DNA of 37,362 nucleotides from NCBI GenBank assembly GCA_938082375.1, contig CALKCJ010000025.1, positions 1 to 37,362 of the forward strand. The letters run 5' to 3'. Positions 9,669 to 16,583 of this stretch are shown piece after piece. Source of the stretch: an uncultured Thermomicrobiaceae bacterium (GTDB taxonomy: Bacteria; Chloroflexota; Chloroflexia; Thermomicrobiales; Thermomicrobiaceae). Positions within the stretch are counted from its first letter, which is position 1; each line of letters starts with the position of its first letter. A model generated the notes under the pieces. It searched no databases and was not told where the DNA came from. It saw only the letters and a program-made list of their open reading frames with translations. The position numbers and the translations under genes are program-made.

Positions 9669-10547
9669 CTACCCTTCGGGGGTATACGGCATGCCCAGGG
9701 CGGCCGGTTTGGTGGCGCCCCAGCGCAGGCTGAACCAGCGTGTCGAGAGCAACACAAAGACCACGATCGTGATCACGAATGGCAGGGTGCGCCAGATGTA
9801 CCGCGAGAACAAGCCAGGGAAGAGCAGTTCAGGGTAGAGCGACATCTGCCACAGTAAGCCAAACAGCACCGCGCCCGCGACCACGAGAAACGGGTTCCAC
9901 AGCGAGAAGAAGACGAGCGCTAGCGCGATGAAGCCCCAGCCTTGCAGGTAATTGTAGCTCCAGACCGGATTATAGACCAGCGAGTAGACCGCGCCCGCCA
10001 ATCCCACGAGCACGCCTGCCAGCAGCACACTCAAGTAGCGTAGCCGAACGACTGAGATACCCGAGACCTCTGCCACCGATGGGTTCTCCCCCACTGAACG
10101 CAATTTGAGGCCCAGATGTGTCTTGTAGAGCAGGAACCAGCTCGCCGCGGCGAGCGCCACCGCGAGCAGGAAGAACGGAGGTAGGCCGGCGACCCTCGGC
10201 AGCGGGCTCAGGCCCAGCGGGCCGGTGTACGGATACCCGACGTACGTGGTCAGGCCGAAACCGAGGATCCAGATCGCCATGCCGTTGACGACCTGGTTGC
10301 TCCCCAGCGTGATGGAGAAGACGCCGTGGAGGAGGCCAACGACTGCACCACACAGGACGGCGGCCGCGAAACCCACGGTATAGCTGCCGCTCGTCTTCGC
10401 CGCCATGAAGCCGAAGGTACCGCTCAGCAGCATGACGCCTTCCAACCCGACGTTGAGGATCCCGGCTCGCTGTTCGATCAACTCGCCGAGCGCGGCGATA
10501 GCGAAGACCGCCGCCGCGGCCAGGCTAATGATGAGGAGATTCCACAC
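9669..10547 (-). CDS. BMP-type ABC importer permease, second subunit
   Basis: This is an integral membrane permease of 292 residues of the branched-chain/nucleoside (BPD_transp_2) type, the YufQ/NupQ-like partner of a two-permease importer. Its opening ELIEQRAGILNVGLEGVMLLSG is the hallmark of this permease class, and about eight hydrophobic helices follow. The GTG at 10547 is chosen because GGGAGGAAA lies 6-8 bases upstream; earlier codons to 10592 have no family match. It overlaps the first permease gene by about 23 bases, so the two are translationally coupled. It is the last gene of the importer operon; no obvious terminator follows. The substrate is probably a nucleoside or related compound, by family. 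Confidence 0.85.
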   Translation of the reverse strand: MWNLLIISLAAAAVFAIAALGELIEQRAGILNVGLEGVMLLSGTFGFMAAKTSGSYTVGFAAAVLCGAVVGLLHGVFSITLGSNQVVNGMAIWILGFGLTTYVGYPYTGPLGLSPLPRVAGLPPFFLLAVALAAASWFLLYKTHLGLKLRSVGENPSVAEVSGISVVRLRYLSVLLAGVLVGLAGAVYSLVYNPVWSYNYLQGWGFIALALVFFSLWNPFLVVAGAVLFGLLWQMSLYPELLFPGLFSRYIWRTLPFVITIVVFVLLSTRWFSLRWGATKPAALGMPYTPEG

Positions 10548-11691
10548 GACTTTCCTCCCGTTCCAGCGGCAGGGCGACCGAAGTCGGCACACGCTCGATG
10601 CTTAGGCGATACTCGGACAGAGCCTGGAAGGCGACCATCGTGATCATCAACACGCCGAGGAGGGCGTAGTCAATTCCGAACGTCAGTTGGAGCTTCCCCT
10701 GCATAAAGCGGGCGCCACTCGCCATGCCGCCGAAGAGCAGCGCGACCGGAATCGCGGCCAGCGGATGACTCCGCGCAATGAGGCCGGTGATAAGCCCATA
10801 GAAGCTGAAATCCCCGAAATCGCCGTAGCTCTTTGGGATCTTGTACACGCCCGGTACAGCGGCGAAATAGTGGTATCCGGCCAGCCCGGCCAGCATCCCG
10901 CCGAGGCCAAAGACGAGCGTACTGATGAAGAGTGTGTCGATCCCCGCATAGCGTGCCGCCGCCGGGCTGTGTCCCAACACCCGGATCTGGTATCCCAGCG
11001 TGGTCTTGGCGAGAAAGAATAGAAGGACGAGCGCCAGCAGCACGGCCCCGTAGGCAGTCAACGGCACGTTCAGTACCTGCGGCAACCGCACCGAGAGGGG
11101 CAGGCTGAACCCCTCACCCTCCGCCGTCCGCCCCATGAACGGGCCGCCTTCACGGATCATGTGCGCCACCAGCCACAGCATGATCCAGTTCATCATCATC
11201 GTCGTGACGATCTCGTTGACCTCGAACCGCCCGCGCAGGAAACCGGCTATGGCACCATAGAGACCCCCTCCGACCAGCGCGGCCAGGATCATGAGTGGAA
11301 TCACCAGCCAGCCCGGTAAGGCAGCGTTGATCCCCGCCTTCCCACCAAAGAGGTAGGCCACCGCGAACGCCGCCAGCGTCCCCGCGTAGACCTGTCCCGG
11401 CAGGCCGATGTTCCACAGCCCGGCGCGCAGCGGTACGATGAAGGCGAATGCGCACAGCAGGATGAAAACCGCTCGGTTGACGGTCTGAGGCAGCCCGAAC
11501 TGGCTCGCAAACGCGTAGCGCGCGATCTCGGCGTAGACCTGACGTGGGTCGGCTCCGGCCTGCAGAAAGGCGAACCCGAGCAGGAACAGCGACACGGCGA
11601 TCGCCAGTACCGACGCCAGGGAGGCGTGCCACCAGCGCGTCTCTCCCCGCTTCTCGATTCGCAGCCTGTAGCCAGCGACCTGTGTCCTCAT
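10525..11691 (-). CDS. BMP-type ABC importer permease, first subunit
   Basis: This is a membrane permease of 388 residues with about ten hydrophobic helices. It has the family segments PLRAGLWNIGLPGQVYAGTL, FEVNEIVTTMMMNWI and GHSPAAARYAGID, the last near the cytoplasmic coupling loop that contacts the ATPase. It is the YufP/NupP-like partner in BMP-type (nucleoside-family) importers. The ATG at 11691 overlaps the ATPase stop in an ATGA arrangement. The N-terminus is charged before the first helix, and the C-terminal tail is hydrophilic. The neighbours make a complete importer: lipoprotein, double ATPase and two permeases. Confidence 0.88.
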   Translation of the reverse strand: MRTQVAGYRLRIEKRGETRWWHASLASVLAIAVSLFLLGFAFLQAGADPRQVYAEIARYAFASQFGLPQTVNRAVFILLCAFAFIVPLRAGLWNIGLPGQVYAGTLAAFAVAYLFGGKAGINAALPGWLVIPLMILAALVGGGLYGAIAGFLRGRFEVNEIVTTMMMNWIMLWLVAHMIREGGPFMGRTAEGEGFSLPLSVRLPQVLNVPLTAYGAVLLALVLLFFLAKTTLGYQIRVLGHSPAAARYAGIDTLFISTLVFGLGGMLAGLAGYHYFAAVPGVYKIPKSYGDFGDFSFYGLITGLIARSHPLAAIPVALLFGGMASGARFMQGKLQLTFGIDYALLGVLMITMVAFQALSEYRLSIERVPTSVALPLEREESRVESPHH

Positions 11692-13223
11692 AGCCGCCCC
11701 CTACGCAGCCCGGCCATCAGCTCCCCGATCAGCTCCTTGCTCGCTTCGGCCGCGGGGACGATGCCGGTAAACTGCCCCTCATAGATGGCTGCGACCCGAT
11801 CGCTGAGCATCAGCACCTCGTCGAGATCCTCCGAGATCAGGATAATACCGGTACCGGCTCGTTTGGCCTCGAGCAACTTCCGGTGAATGAACTCGGCCGC
11901 GCCAACATCCAGCCCGTGTGTCGGCAAGGCAGCGATCAGCAGGCGCGGCCGGCGCGAGAGCACGCGAGCGACGATCACTTTCTGCAGGTTACCGCCCGAC
12001 AGCGAGCGCGCCGGCGCCTCTGGCCCAGCCGCGACCACGCTGTACTCGCGGAGCAACTGCCCGGCCAACGCCCGCGCCTCGCTCGCTGCCAGCACTCCCC
12101 GGCGGGAGAATGTTGGCTCGCTGTAGTAGTTCAACAGGACGTTGTCCACCAGCGAGAAATCAGGGATCGACCCCACATCGCGCCGCTCGGTCGGGATGTA
12201 TCCCAGTCCCAGCTTCCAGCGCTGGAGGACGGAGGCGCGCGTGATGTCGACACCAGCGAGGCGGATACGGCCGCGCTCCACCGGGCGCAGGCCTGCCAGT
12301 GCGTCGGCGAGAAGCTCCTGGCCGTTGCCAGCGACGCCAGCGATGCCGAGGATCTCTCCCGCCCGCACCTCGAAAGAGACTCCCTGTACGGCCAGCACCC
12401 CCCGGTCATCGCGTGCCCACAGGTCATCGACCGTGAGCACTGGCTCGCCGATGGGCACCTCGATCCGCTCCACGTGCAGCGTCACCTCGCGCCCGACCAT
12501 CGCGGCGGCCAGGCTCTGCTCGGTCGCCTGCTTCGTCTCCAGCTCGGCGACTACTCGCCCGCGCCGCAGGATCGTCACCCGGTCGCTGTGCTCCAGCACC
12601 ACCGGGAGCTTGTGCGTGATGAAGGGGATGACGGCCAGATCCTCACTGGCCATGGTGCGCAGCGACTGGAGAAGCCGCTCGACCTCGGGCGGCGACAGGA
12701 CGGAGGTCGGCTCGTCCATGATCAGCACGCGGGCACCGTGGTAGAGCGCCTTCAGGATCTCGACGATCTGCTTCTCCCCTTCAGAGAGCTGCCACACCTT
12801 GGCTTGGAGCGGCAGCCGGAACCCGTATCGCTCGCACAGCGCGGCAATTCTGCGCTCTGCCTGGCGGAGATCGAGCACGGTTCCAGTATCCGGGTGCCCC
12901 AAGATGATGTTCTCGACGACTGTGTGCGCGGGGATCAGCTTGCGCTCCTGGTGCACCATGCCGATCCCCAGCCGGATGGCGTCGCGGGGGCTGTGGAAGC
13001 GCACGCGCTGCCCGTGAAAGAAGATCTCCCCTTCGTCCGGCTGCAGCTCACCAAACAGGATCCGCATCAGCGTCGTCTTACCAGCCCCGTTCTCCCCCAG
13101 CACGGCGTGGATCTCCCCCGCGCGCAACTGGAGGTCGATACGGTCGTTAGCGACGACCTCGCCGAAGCGCTTGCTGATACCGCGTGCCTCGAGTACCACC
13201 TGGCCACGCTCGACGCTGTCCAT
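11688..13223 (-). CDS. BMP-type ABC importer ATPase (two nucleotide-binding domains)
   Basis: This protein of 511 residues contains tandem ABC ATPase domains. The first has Walker A GENGAGKTT, a signature-like LSEGEKQIVEILKAL and Walker B VLIMDEPTSVL, and looks catalytic. The second has a degenerate Walker A (GVAGNGQ), signature LSGGNLQKV and LLIAALPTHGLDVGA, where the acidic Walker B residues are replaced. That asymmetry is usual in the YufO/RbsA-like class. The ATG at 13223 follows GAGGAG and precedes the first recognisable domain by about 10 residues; the longer frame to 13376 runs through an intergenic hairpin and is not credible. The role is to energise uptake of the ligand delivered by the adjacent BMP lipoprotein. 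Confidence 0.92.
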   Translation of the reverse strand: MDSVERGQVVLEARGISKRFGEVVANDRIDLQLRAGEIHAVLGENGAGKTTLMRILFGELQPDEGEIFFHGQRVRFHSPRDAIRLGIGMVHQERKLIPAHTVVENIILGHPDTGTVLDLRQAERRIAALCERYGFRLPLQAKVWQLSEGEKQIVEILKALYHGARVLIMDEPTSVLSPPEVERLLQSLRTMASEDLAVIPFITHKLPVVLEHSDRVTILRRGRVVAELETKQATEQSLAAAMVGREVTLHVERIEVPIGEPVLTVDDLWARDDRGVLAVQGVSFEVRAGEILGIAGVAGNGQELLADALAGLRPVERGRIRLAGVDITRASVLQRWKLGLGYIPTERRDVGSIPDFSLVDNVLLNYYSEPTFSRRGVLAASEARALAGQLLREYSVVAAGPEAPARSLSGGNLQKVIVARVLSRRPRLLIAALPTHGLDVGAAEFIHRKLLEAKRAGTGIILISEDLDEVLMLSDRVAAIYEGQFTGIVPAAEASKELIGELMAGLRRGRL

Positions 13224-13256
13224 GGTCGCTCCTCGCGGCGGCCCGCGCCTGCCAGT

Positions 13257-13290
13257 GCGGGCAGGTGGTGGATTTCCACCACCTGCCCGC
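13257..13290 (-). promoter_or_regulatory. Strong intercistronic hairpin between BMP lipoprotein and ATPase genes
   Basis: A perfect 15-bp inverted repeat (13257-13271 with 13276-13290, loop ATTT) lies between the lipoprotein stop and the ATPase ribosome site. The arms read GCGGGCAGGTGGTGG and its complement. No T-run follows on the minus strand, so it is not a standard terminator. More likely it protects the 3' end of the upstream message or attenuates read-through, giving more binding protein than transporter. Confidence 0.7.
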
Positions 13291-13321
13291 TGCCCATCCC
13301 TCGCCCTCGCCCAGTTCCGAC

Positions 13322-14686
13322 CTATGGCAAGATCGTGACGCCGGCGAGGTCGAAGTTGAACTTCGTCAACAACCACTCGGTGGTCGGCGCCTCACCTGCC
13401 GGTTTGACCGTCGCGCCTTTCTCAGGGATCGGAGTATCGGGCAACGCGAGACCGGTGCCGTTGCTCACCAAGGCGTTCTCCGTGAACGGATCCCATTGGC
13501 CCTTGCTCATCTGCTCGCGCCGCTGCGCTACGAGGTCGACGATCTCCTTCGGAAGCTCTTCGCGTGCCTTGGGACTGATGGCATCGACGCCCACCTTCAG
13601 ATCGTTCATCAAGTCGACCGTCGATTCCTTGGTGCCATCGGCCAGCGTCATCGTCGACTCGAGCCCGAGGAAGAGCACCTGCTCCGGCTTCTCCCCCTTC
13701 ATCAGCGCCTGGATAATGCGGTCGTAGAGCACCTCCCAGCGCGTGTCGAAGGAGACGGCGACGGTGTTGGTATCGGCCCACTTGTAGAAGCCGACGATGT
13801 CCATGTCTTTACCGACGAACCAGATCCCCTTCGCCTTGCAGACGTCGAGCGTCGAGCCGGAATCGGTCTGCTGGGTCAGGATATCGCAGGAGTACTGGCT
13901 CGCCAGAGTCTCGGCAACCGCCCGCTCCTCGGCCGGGAGATACCAGTCACCCACGTACTTGATGTAGAGGTTCACGTCCTTGTTGAGCAGCTTCGCGCCT
14001 TCCTGGACACCGAGGATGAAGCCTGCCTGCCGGCGAAGCACCTGGATGTTCGGGAACGCCGAGACGATCCCGATGTTGCCGGTCTTCGTCAGCGCAGCGG
14101 CGATCAGGCCCTCCAGGTACAGCGCCTGGTACTGCCGCGGGAAGACGCGGATGAAGTTCTCGGTGTGCGTGAGGTCACTGGCAACGATCGAGACAAAGAT
14201 CTTGTCTGGATACTTGTCGGCGATGTCGAGCAGCGGCAGACCGATGAACTCGGCATTGCCGACGATGATATCCGCACCCTCTTTCGCGATCATCTCTTCG
14301 GCGAAGGGTACCGACTGGTCAGGCCCGACCTGCTCGCGGTAGATGTACTTGACGTTCGGGTACTTCTCCGCTAGGCGCTTGCCAGCCCGATCGTGGGCAC
14401 CAGACCAGGTCGTCCCTTCGATAACACTGAAGTGCAAGATGGCGAGCGTGATCTCCTTGCCAGCGGGCGTGGCCGCTGCTGCCGGCGTTGCCCCCGGGGC
14501 AGGTGTCGCGGCCGGCGCCGGAGACGCCGCGGGTGCTTGGGTCGGTGTCGCTTCCTGGCGCGCGCACCCGGCGAGCAACCCGCCGACCAGCGGCGTGGCA
14601 GCGCCAGCGGCCAGCAACCGAACCAGCGTGCGCCGGCTCAGGGTTCGGCCCAGCCATGCATTGTGCTGGGGTCTCTGCTCTGCCAT
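13322..14686 (-). CDS. BMP-family substrate-binding lipoprotein (Tat signal)
   Basis: This ABC importer binding protein of 454 residues belongs to the BMP/PnrA-like family, which captures nucleosides in characterised members. The N-terminus carries a twin-arginine motif (SRRTLVRLL) and lipobox LAGC, predicting folded export by Tat and lipid anchoring outside the membrane. An Ala/Pro/Thr-rich linker of about 40 residues follows. The mature domain shows the family segments GADIIVGNAEFIGLPLLDIA, FPRQYQALYLEGLIAAALTK and VGKDMDIVGF. The ATG follows a strong GGAGGAG site. It is the first gene of the importer operon and is separated from the ATPase gene by a stable hairpin. The ligand is inferred from family only. 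Confidence 0.92.
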   Translation of the reverse strand: MAEQRPQHNAWLGRTLSRRTLVRLLAAGAATPLVGGLLAGCARQEATPTQAPAASPAPAATPAPGATPAAAATPAGKEITLAILHFSVIEGTTWSGAHDRAGKRLAEKYPNVKYIYREQVGPDQSVPFAEEMIAKEGADIIVGNAEFIGLPLLDIADKYPDKIFVSIVASDLTHTENFIRVFPRQYQALYLEGLIAAALTKTGNIGIVSAFPNIQVLRRQAGFILGVQEGAKLLNKDVNLYIKYVGDWYLPAEERAVAETLASQYSCDILTQQTDSGSTLDVCKAKGIWFVGKDMDIVGFYKWADTNTVAVSFDTRWEVLYDRIIQALMKGEKPEQVLFLGLESTMTLADGTKESTVDLMNDLKVGVDAISPKAREELPKEIVDLVAQRREQMSKGQWDPFTENALVSNGTGLALPDTPIPEKGATVKPAGEAPTTEWLLTKFNFDLAGVTILP

Positions 14687-15192
14687 CGTTTCTCCTCCTC
14701 AGGCTGAAACACGGTCACCCACAGATCGCCGCCTCAGTTGGGGGCGGCGGCTTCGCCACTGAACAGACGCGCTCACCAGGCCGGCAGCCTCTCATACCTG
14801 ACTACCGCCGTTCGACCGCTGGCTTCCTCTCACCTGTTACCCCGAAGACGACACCTCCTTTGACAGCATCCCCACGGCTCAGTGGATGTTCGCGTCGGAT
14901 AGCAACGGCAAAGAGCAACCACGCTCCCAAGAAGCAACACACCGGCGCCCCCGTGCTGCTGCACAGGAGTATACGGAACTGCGCCAGATCTACACGACTG
15001 GCTCCAGACGGTGCCCCCAAGCCGCTGTTCCCCGGCAAGGGGGTTCAAAAAAAAGATGATCGGCCCCTGACCCGATCGAACCCGTTGCAGTGGGTCACCG
15101 GCCGCGCCTGGAAGCCCGCCAGGCAGTATAACGAGGGGCTCGTCATCGGTCAACTGGACCGATGCACACTCGACGCTCACCGCTGCTGTCGC
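14687..15192. other. Long non-coding region between divergent BMP-importer and pheST-his operons
   Basis: About 500 bp without a supportable gene. On the minus side it should hold the importer promoter; a TATACT hexamer (14973-14968) is the best -10, with a poor -35. A GCCGCC/GGCGGC hairpin lies at about 14730-14755 in the importer leader. A hairpin at 15014-15043 (outer CCCCC/GGGGG, inner GCCG/CGGC, symmetric AA/AA loop) is followed on the plus strand by an A-run, so it is not a normal terminator in either direction. A 78-codon minus-strand frame at 14802-15038 has no family resemblance and looks accidental. Confidence 0.5.
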
Positions 15193-15222
15193 TTGACATC
15201 GTCTCGCGCCGTCGCTTATGCT
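15193..15222 (+). promoter_or_regulatory. Sigma-70 type promoter of the pheST-hisZGD operon
   Basis: A consensus -35 TTGACA (15193-15198) is separated by 18 bp from TATGCT (15217-15222). The expected start of transcription is about 15229-15231, directly at the ATG of the short leader ORF at 15232. This is the strongest promoter-like sequence in the window. Confidence 0.75.
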
Positions 15223-15231
15223 GGTAGCGTT

Positions 15232-15336
15232 ATGGGCGCGAGACGTGGCCGGTACCAGTGCACGGTGTGCGTCAGCCACCACGTCCACTTTAGCCCGCCG
15301 GCGTTGCCGGTGGGGCGCGCGGTGCTGGCCTGGTAA
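15232..15336 (+). CDS. Putative leader peptide with His-His-Val-His-Phe cluster
   Basis: A 34-codon ORF (ATG to TAA) begins within about three bases of the predicted transcription start, so it would be translated from a leaderless message. Codons 16-20 are CAC CAC GTC CAC TTT (15277-15291), encoding HHVHF. The downstream operon makes phenylalanyl-tRNA synthetase and histidine-synthesis enzymes, the two amino acids over-represented here. A terminator-like hairpin starts 28 bases after the stop. The RNA around the cluster can pair in several ways: 15242-15248 with 15279-15285 (7 bp), 15295-15302 with 15306-15313 (8 bp), and 15302-15311 with 15351-15360 (10 bp with one G-U). This is the arrangement expected for an attenuator. 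It could instead be a chance ORF; no homology is claimed. Confidence 0.5.
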   Translation: MGARRGRYQCTVCVSHHVHFSPPALPVGRAVLAW

Positions 15337-15364
15337 GCGTGTAGCCCTCAACCGGCGACGTCGG

Positions 15365-15395
15365 CGAGCAGAGGTGCATGCCTCTGCTCGTTTGT
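15365..15395 (+). terminator. Terminator-like attenuator hairpin upstream of pheS
   Basis: A perfect 10-bp stem (CGAGCAGAGG at 15365-15374 with CCTCTGCTCG at 15381-15390, loop TGCATG) is followed at once by TTTGTTTG. It lies between the operon promoter and pheS, so any termination here would reduce expression of the whole operon. That is the classic position of an attenuator. Confidence 0.7.
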
Positions 15396-15450
15396 TTGCT
15401 CGATGGGCGTGCTCGGAGCCGGGACGAGACGGGGCAGGGAGGTGACGGTC

Positions 15451-16494
15451 TTGAGCGGTGCGGTCGAGCAGATCAGGCAGCAGGCGCTGGCCGAGCTCGA
15501 GCAGGCCAGCACGACAGCGGCGCTCGCCGAGTGGCACGGGCGCTACCTCGGGCGGCGCGGCGAGCTGACGCAGCTGATGCGCCGGATCAGCCAGGTACCG
15601 CCAGAGGAGCGCCCGGCCTACGGGCAGGCGGTCAACGCCCTCAAAGAGGAACTCACGGCCCGGTTCGAGCAGCGCGAGGCGGTGGTCAAGCGTAGGGAAC
15701 TCAGCCAGCGGCTCACAGCCGAGGCGGTCGACGTCACCCTGCCCGGCCGGCCCGCCGACGTGGGCGGGCTGCACCCGGTCACCCAGATGATCCGCGAGGT
15801 AACGACGATCTTCAACCACCTGGGCTTCCAGACGGTCGAGGGGCCGGAGGTGGAGTACGGCTACTACGCCTTCGACGCGCTCAACATCCCGCAGGATCAC
15901 CCGGCGCGCGATGTCTGGGATACGATCTTCATCGTCTCCGACCAGCAGGAGATCGTGCTGCGGCCGCACACGTCGCCCATGCAGATCCGCACTATGGAGC
16001 GACGCCAGCCACCGGTGCGCGTGGTGGTGCCGGGCCGCTGCTACCGCTTCGAGGCGGTGGACGCGACCCACGAGTGGCACTTCCACCAGATCGAGGGTCT
16101 GGCAGTCGACGAGCAGATCACGATGGCCGACCTCAAAGGCACGCTCGCCGAGTTCGCCCGCCAGCTCTTCGGCCACGAGCGCAAGGTGCGCTTCCGCTGC
16201 GACTACTTCCCGTTCGTCGAGCCAGGCGTCGACTTCGCGATCGACTGCATGTTCTGCCGCGGCGAGGGCTGCCGGGTCTGCAAAGGCACCGGGTGGATCG
16301 AGATCCTGGGGGCCGGTATGGTCCACCCGCAGGTGCTGCGCAACGTGGGCTACGATCCGGAGCGCTATACCGGCTGGGCCTTCGGCATGGGGGTCGAGCG
16401 GCTGGTGATGCTGAAGTACGGCGTGCCCGACATCCGGCTGTTCTACCAGGGCGACCTCCGCTTCCTGGCCCAGTTCAACCGGGCCCTCGCCTGA
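15451..16494 (+). CDS. pheS: Phenylalanyl-tRNA synthetase alpha subunit
   Basis: The 347-residue catalytic subunit of the (alpha-beta)2 enzyme charges tRNA-Phe. An N-terminal coiled-coil region (residues 1-90) for tRNA contact precedes a class II catalytic core. Visible motifs are GGLHPVTQMIREVTTIF, the motif 2 region with CYRFEAVDATHEWHFHQIEG, and motif 3 GWAFGMGVERLVMLKYGVPD. The cysteine cluster CMFCRGEGCRVC before the final motif is seen in many bacterial PheS proteins. The TTG start at 15451 is preferred because GGGAGGTGA lies 6-7 bases upstream. An ATG at 15403 in the same frame would add 16 poorly conserved residues. It is the first structural gene after the leader/attenuator. Confidence 0.97.
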   Translation: MSGAVEQIRQQALAELEQASTTAALAEWHGRYLGRRGELTQLMRRISQVPPEERPAYGQAVNALKEELTARFEQREAVVKRRELSQRLTAEAVDVTLPGRPADVGGLHPVTQMIREVTTIFNHLGFQTVEGPEVEYGYYAFDALNIPQDHPARDVWDTIFIVSDQQEIVLRPHTSPMQIRTMERRQPPVRVVVPGRCYRFEAVDATHEWHFHQIEGLAVDEQITMADLKGTLAEFARQLFGHERKVRFRCDYFPFVEPGVDFAIDCMFCRGEGCRVCKGTGWIEILGAGMVHPQVLRNVGYDPERYTGWAFGMGVERLVMLKYGVPDIRLFYQGDLRFLAQFNRALA

Positions 16495-16583
16495 GGGTTA
16501 CCTGCAGAGCAGGGGGTAAGGGGGTTCCCTCTTGAGTTTTCCATAGGACGCCGAGCAGTTCGTGAGAGGACGGCACGCGCACG

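Noticed and set aside
13224-13376. Extended N-terminus of the ABC ATPase
   Set aside because: The extra codons run through a 15-bp hairpin and have no family match; the ATG at 13223 has a good ribosome site.
11883-13727. A 614-codon plus-strand frame across the ABC ATPase
   Set aside because: It is a shadow of the clearly recognised ATPase and the BMP lipoprotein gene on the other strand.
14802-15038. Small minus-strand membrane protein of 78 codons
   Set aside because: No ribosome site, weak hydrophobic pattern, and it lies in the presumed leader of the BMP operon.
15014-15060. Rho-independent terminator
   Set aside because: The hairpin is followed by an A-run on the plus strand, and on the minus strand the T-run precedes the hairpin, so neither direction gives stem then T-run.
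15232-15400. T-box riboswitch before pheS
   Set aside because: No AGGGTGGNACCGCG T-box sequence and no recognisable specifier arrangement; the leader-ORF model fits better.
14830-16326. A 498-codon open frame antisense to pheS and the leader region
   Set aside because: It mirrors the strongly conserved pheS frame, has low-complexity composition typical of antisense GC-rich reading, and shows no family motif.
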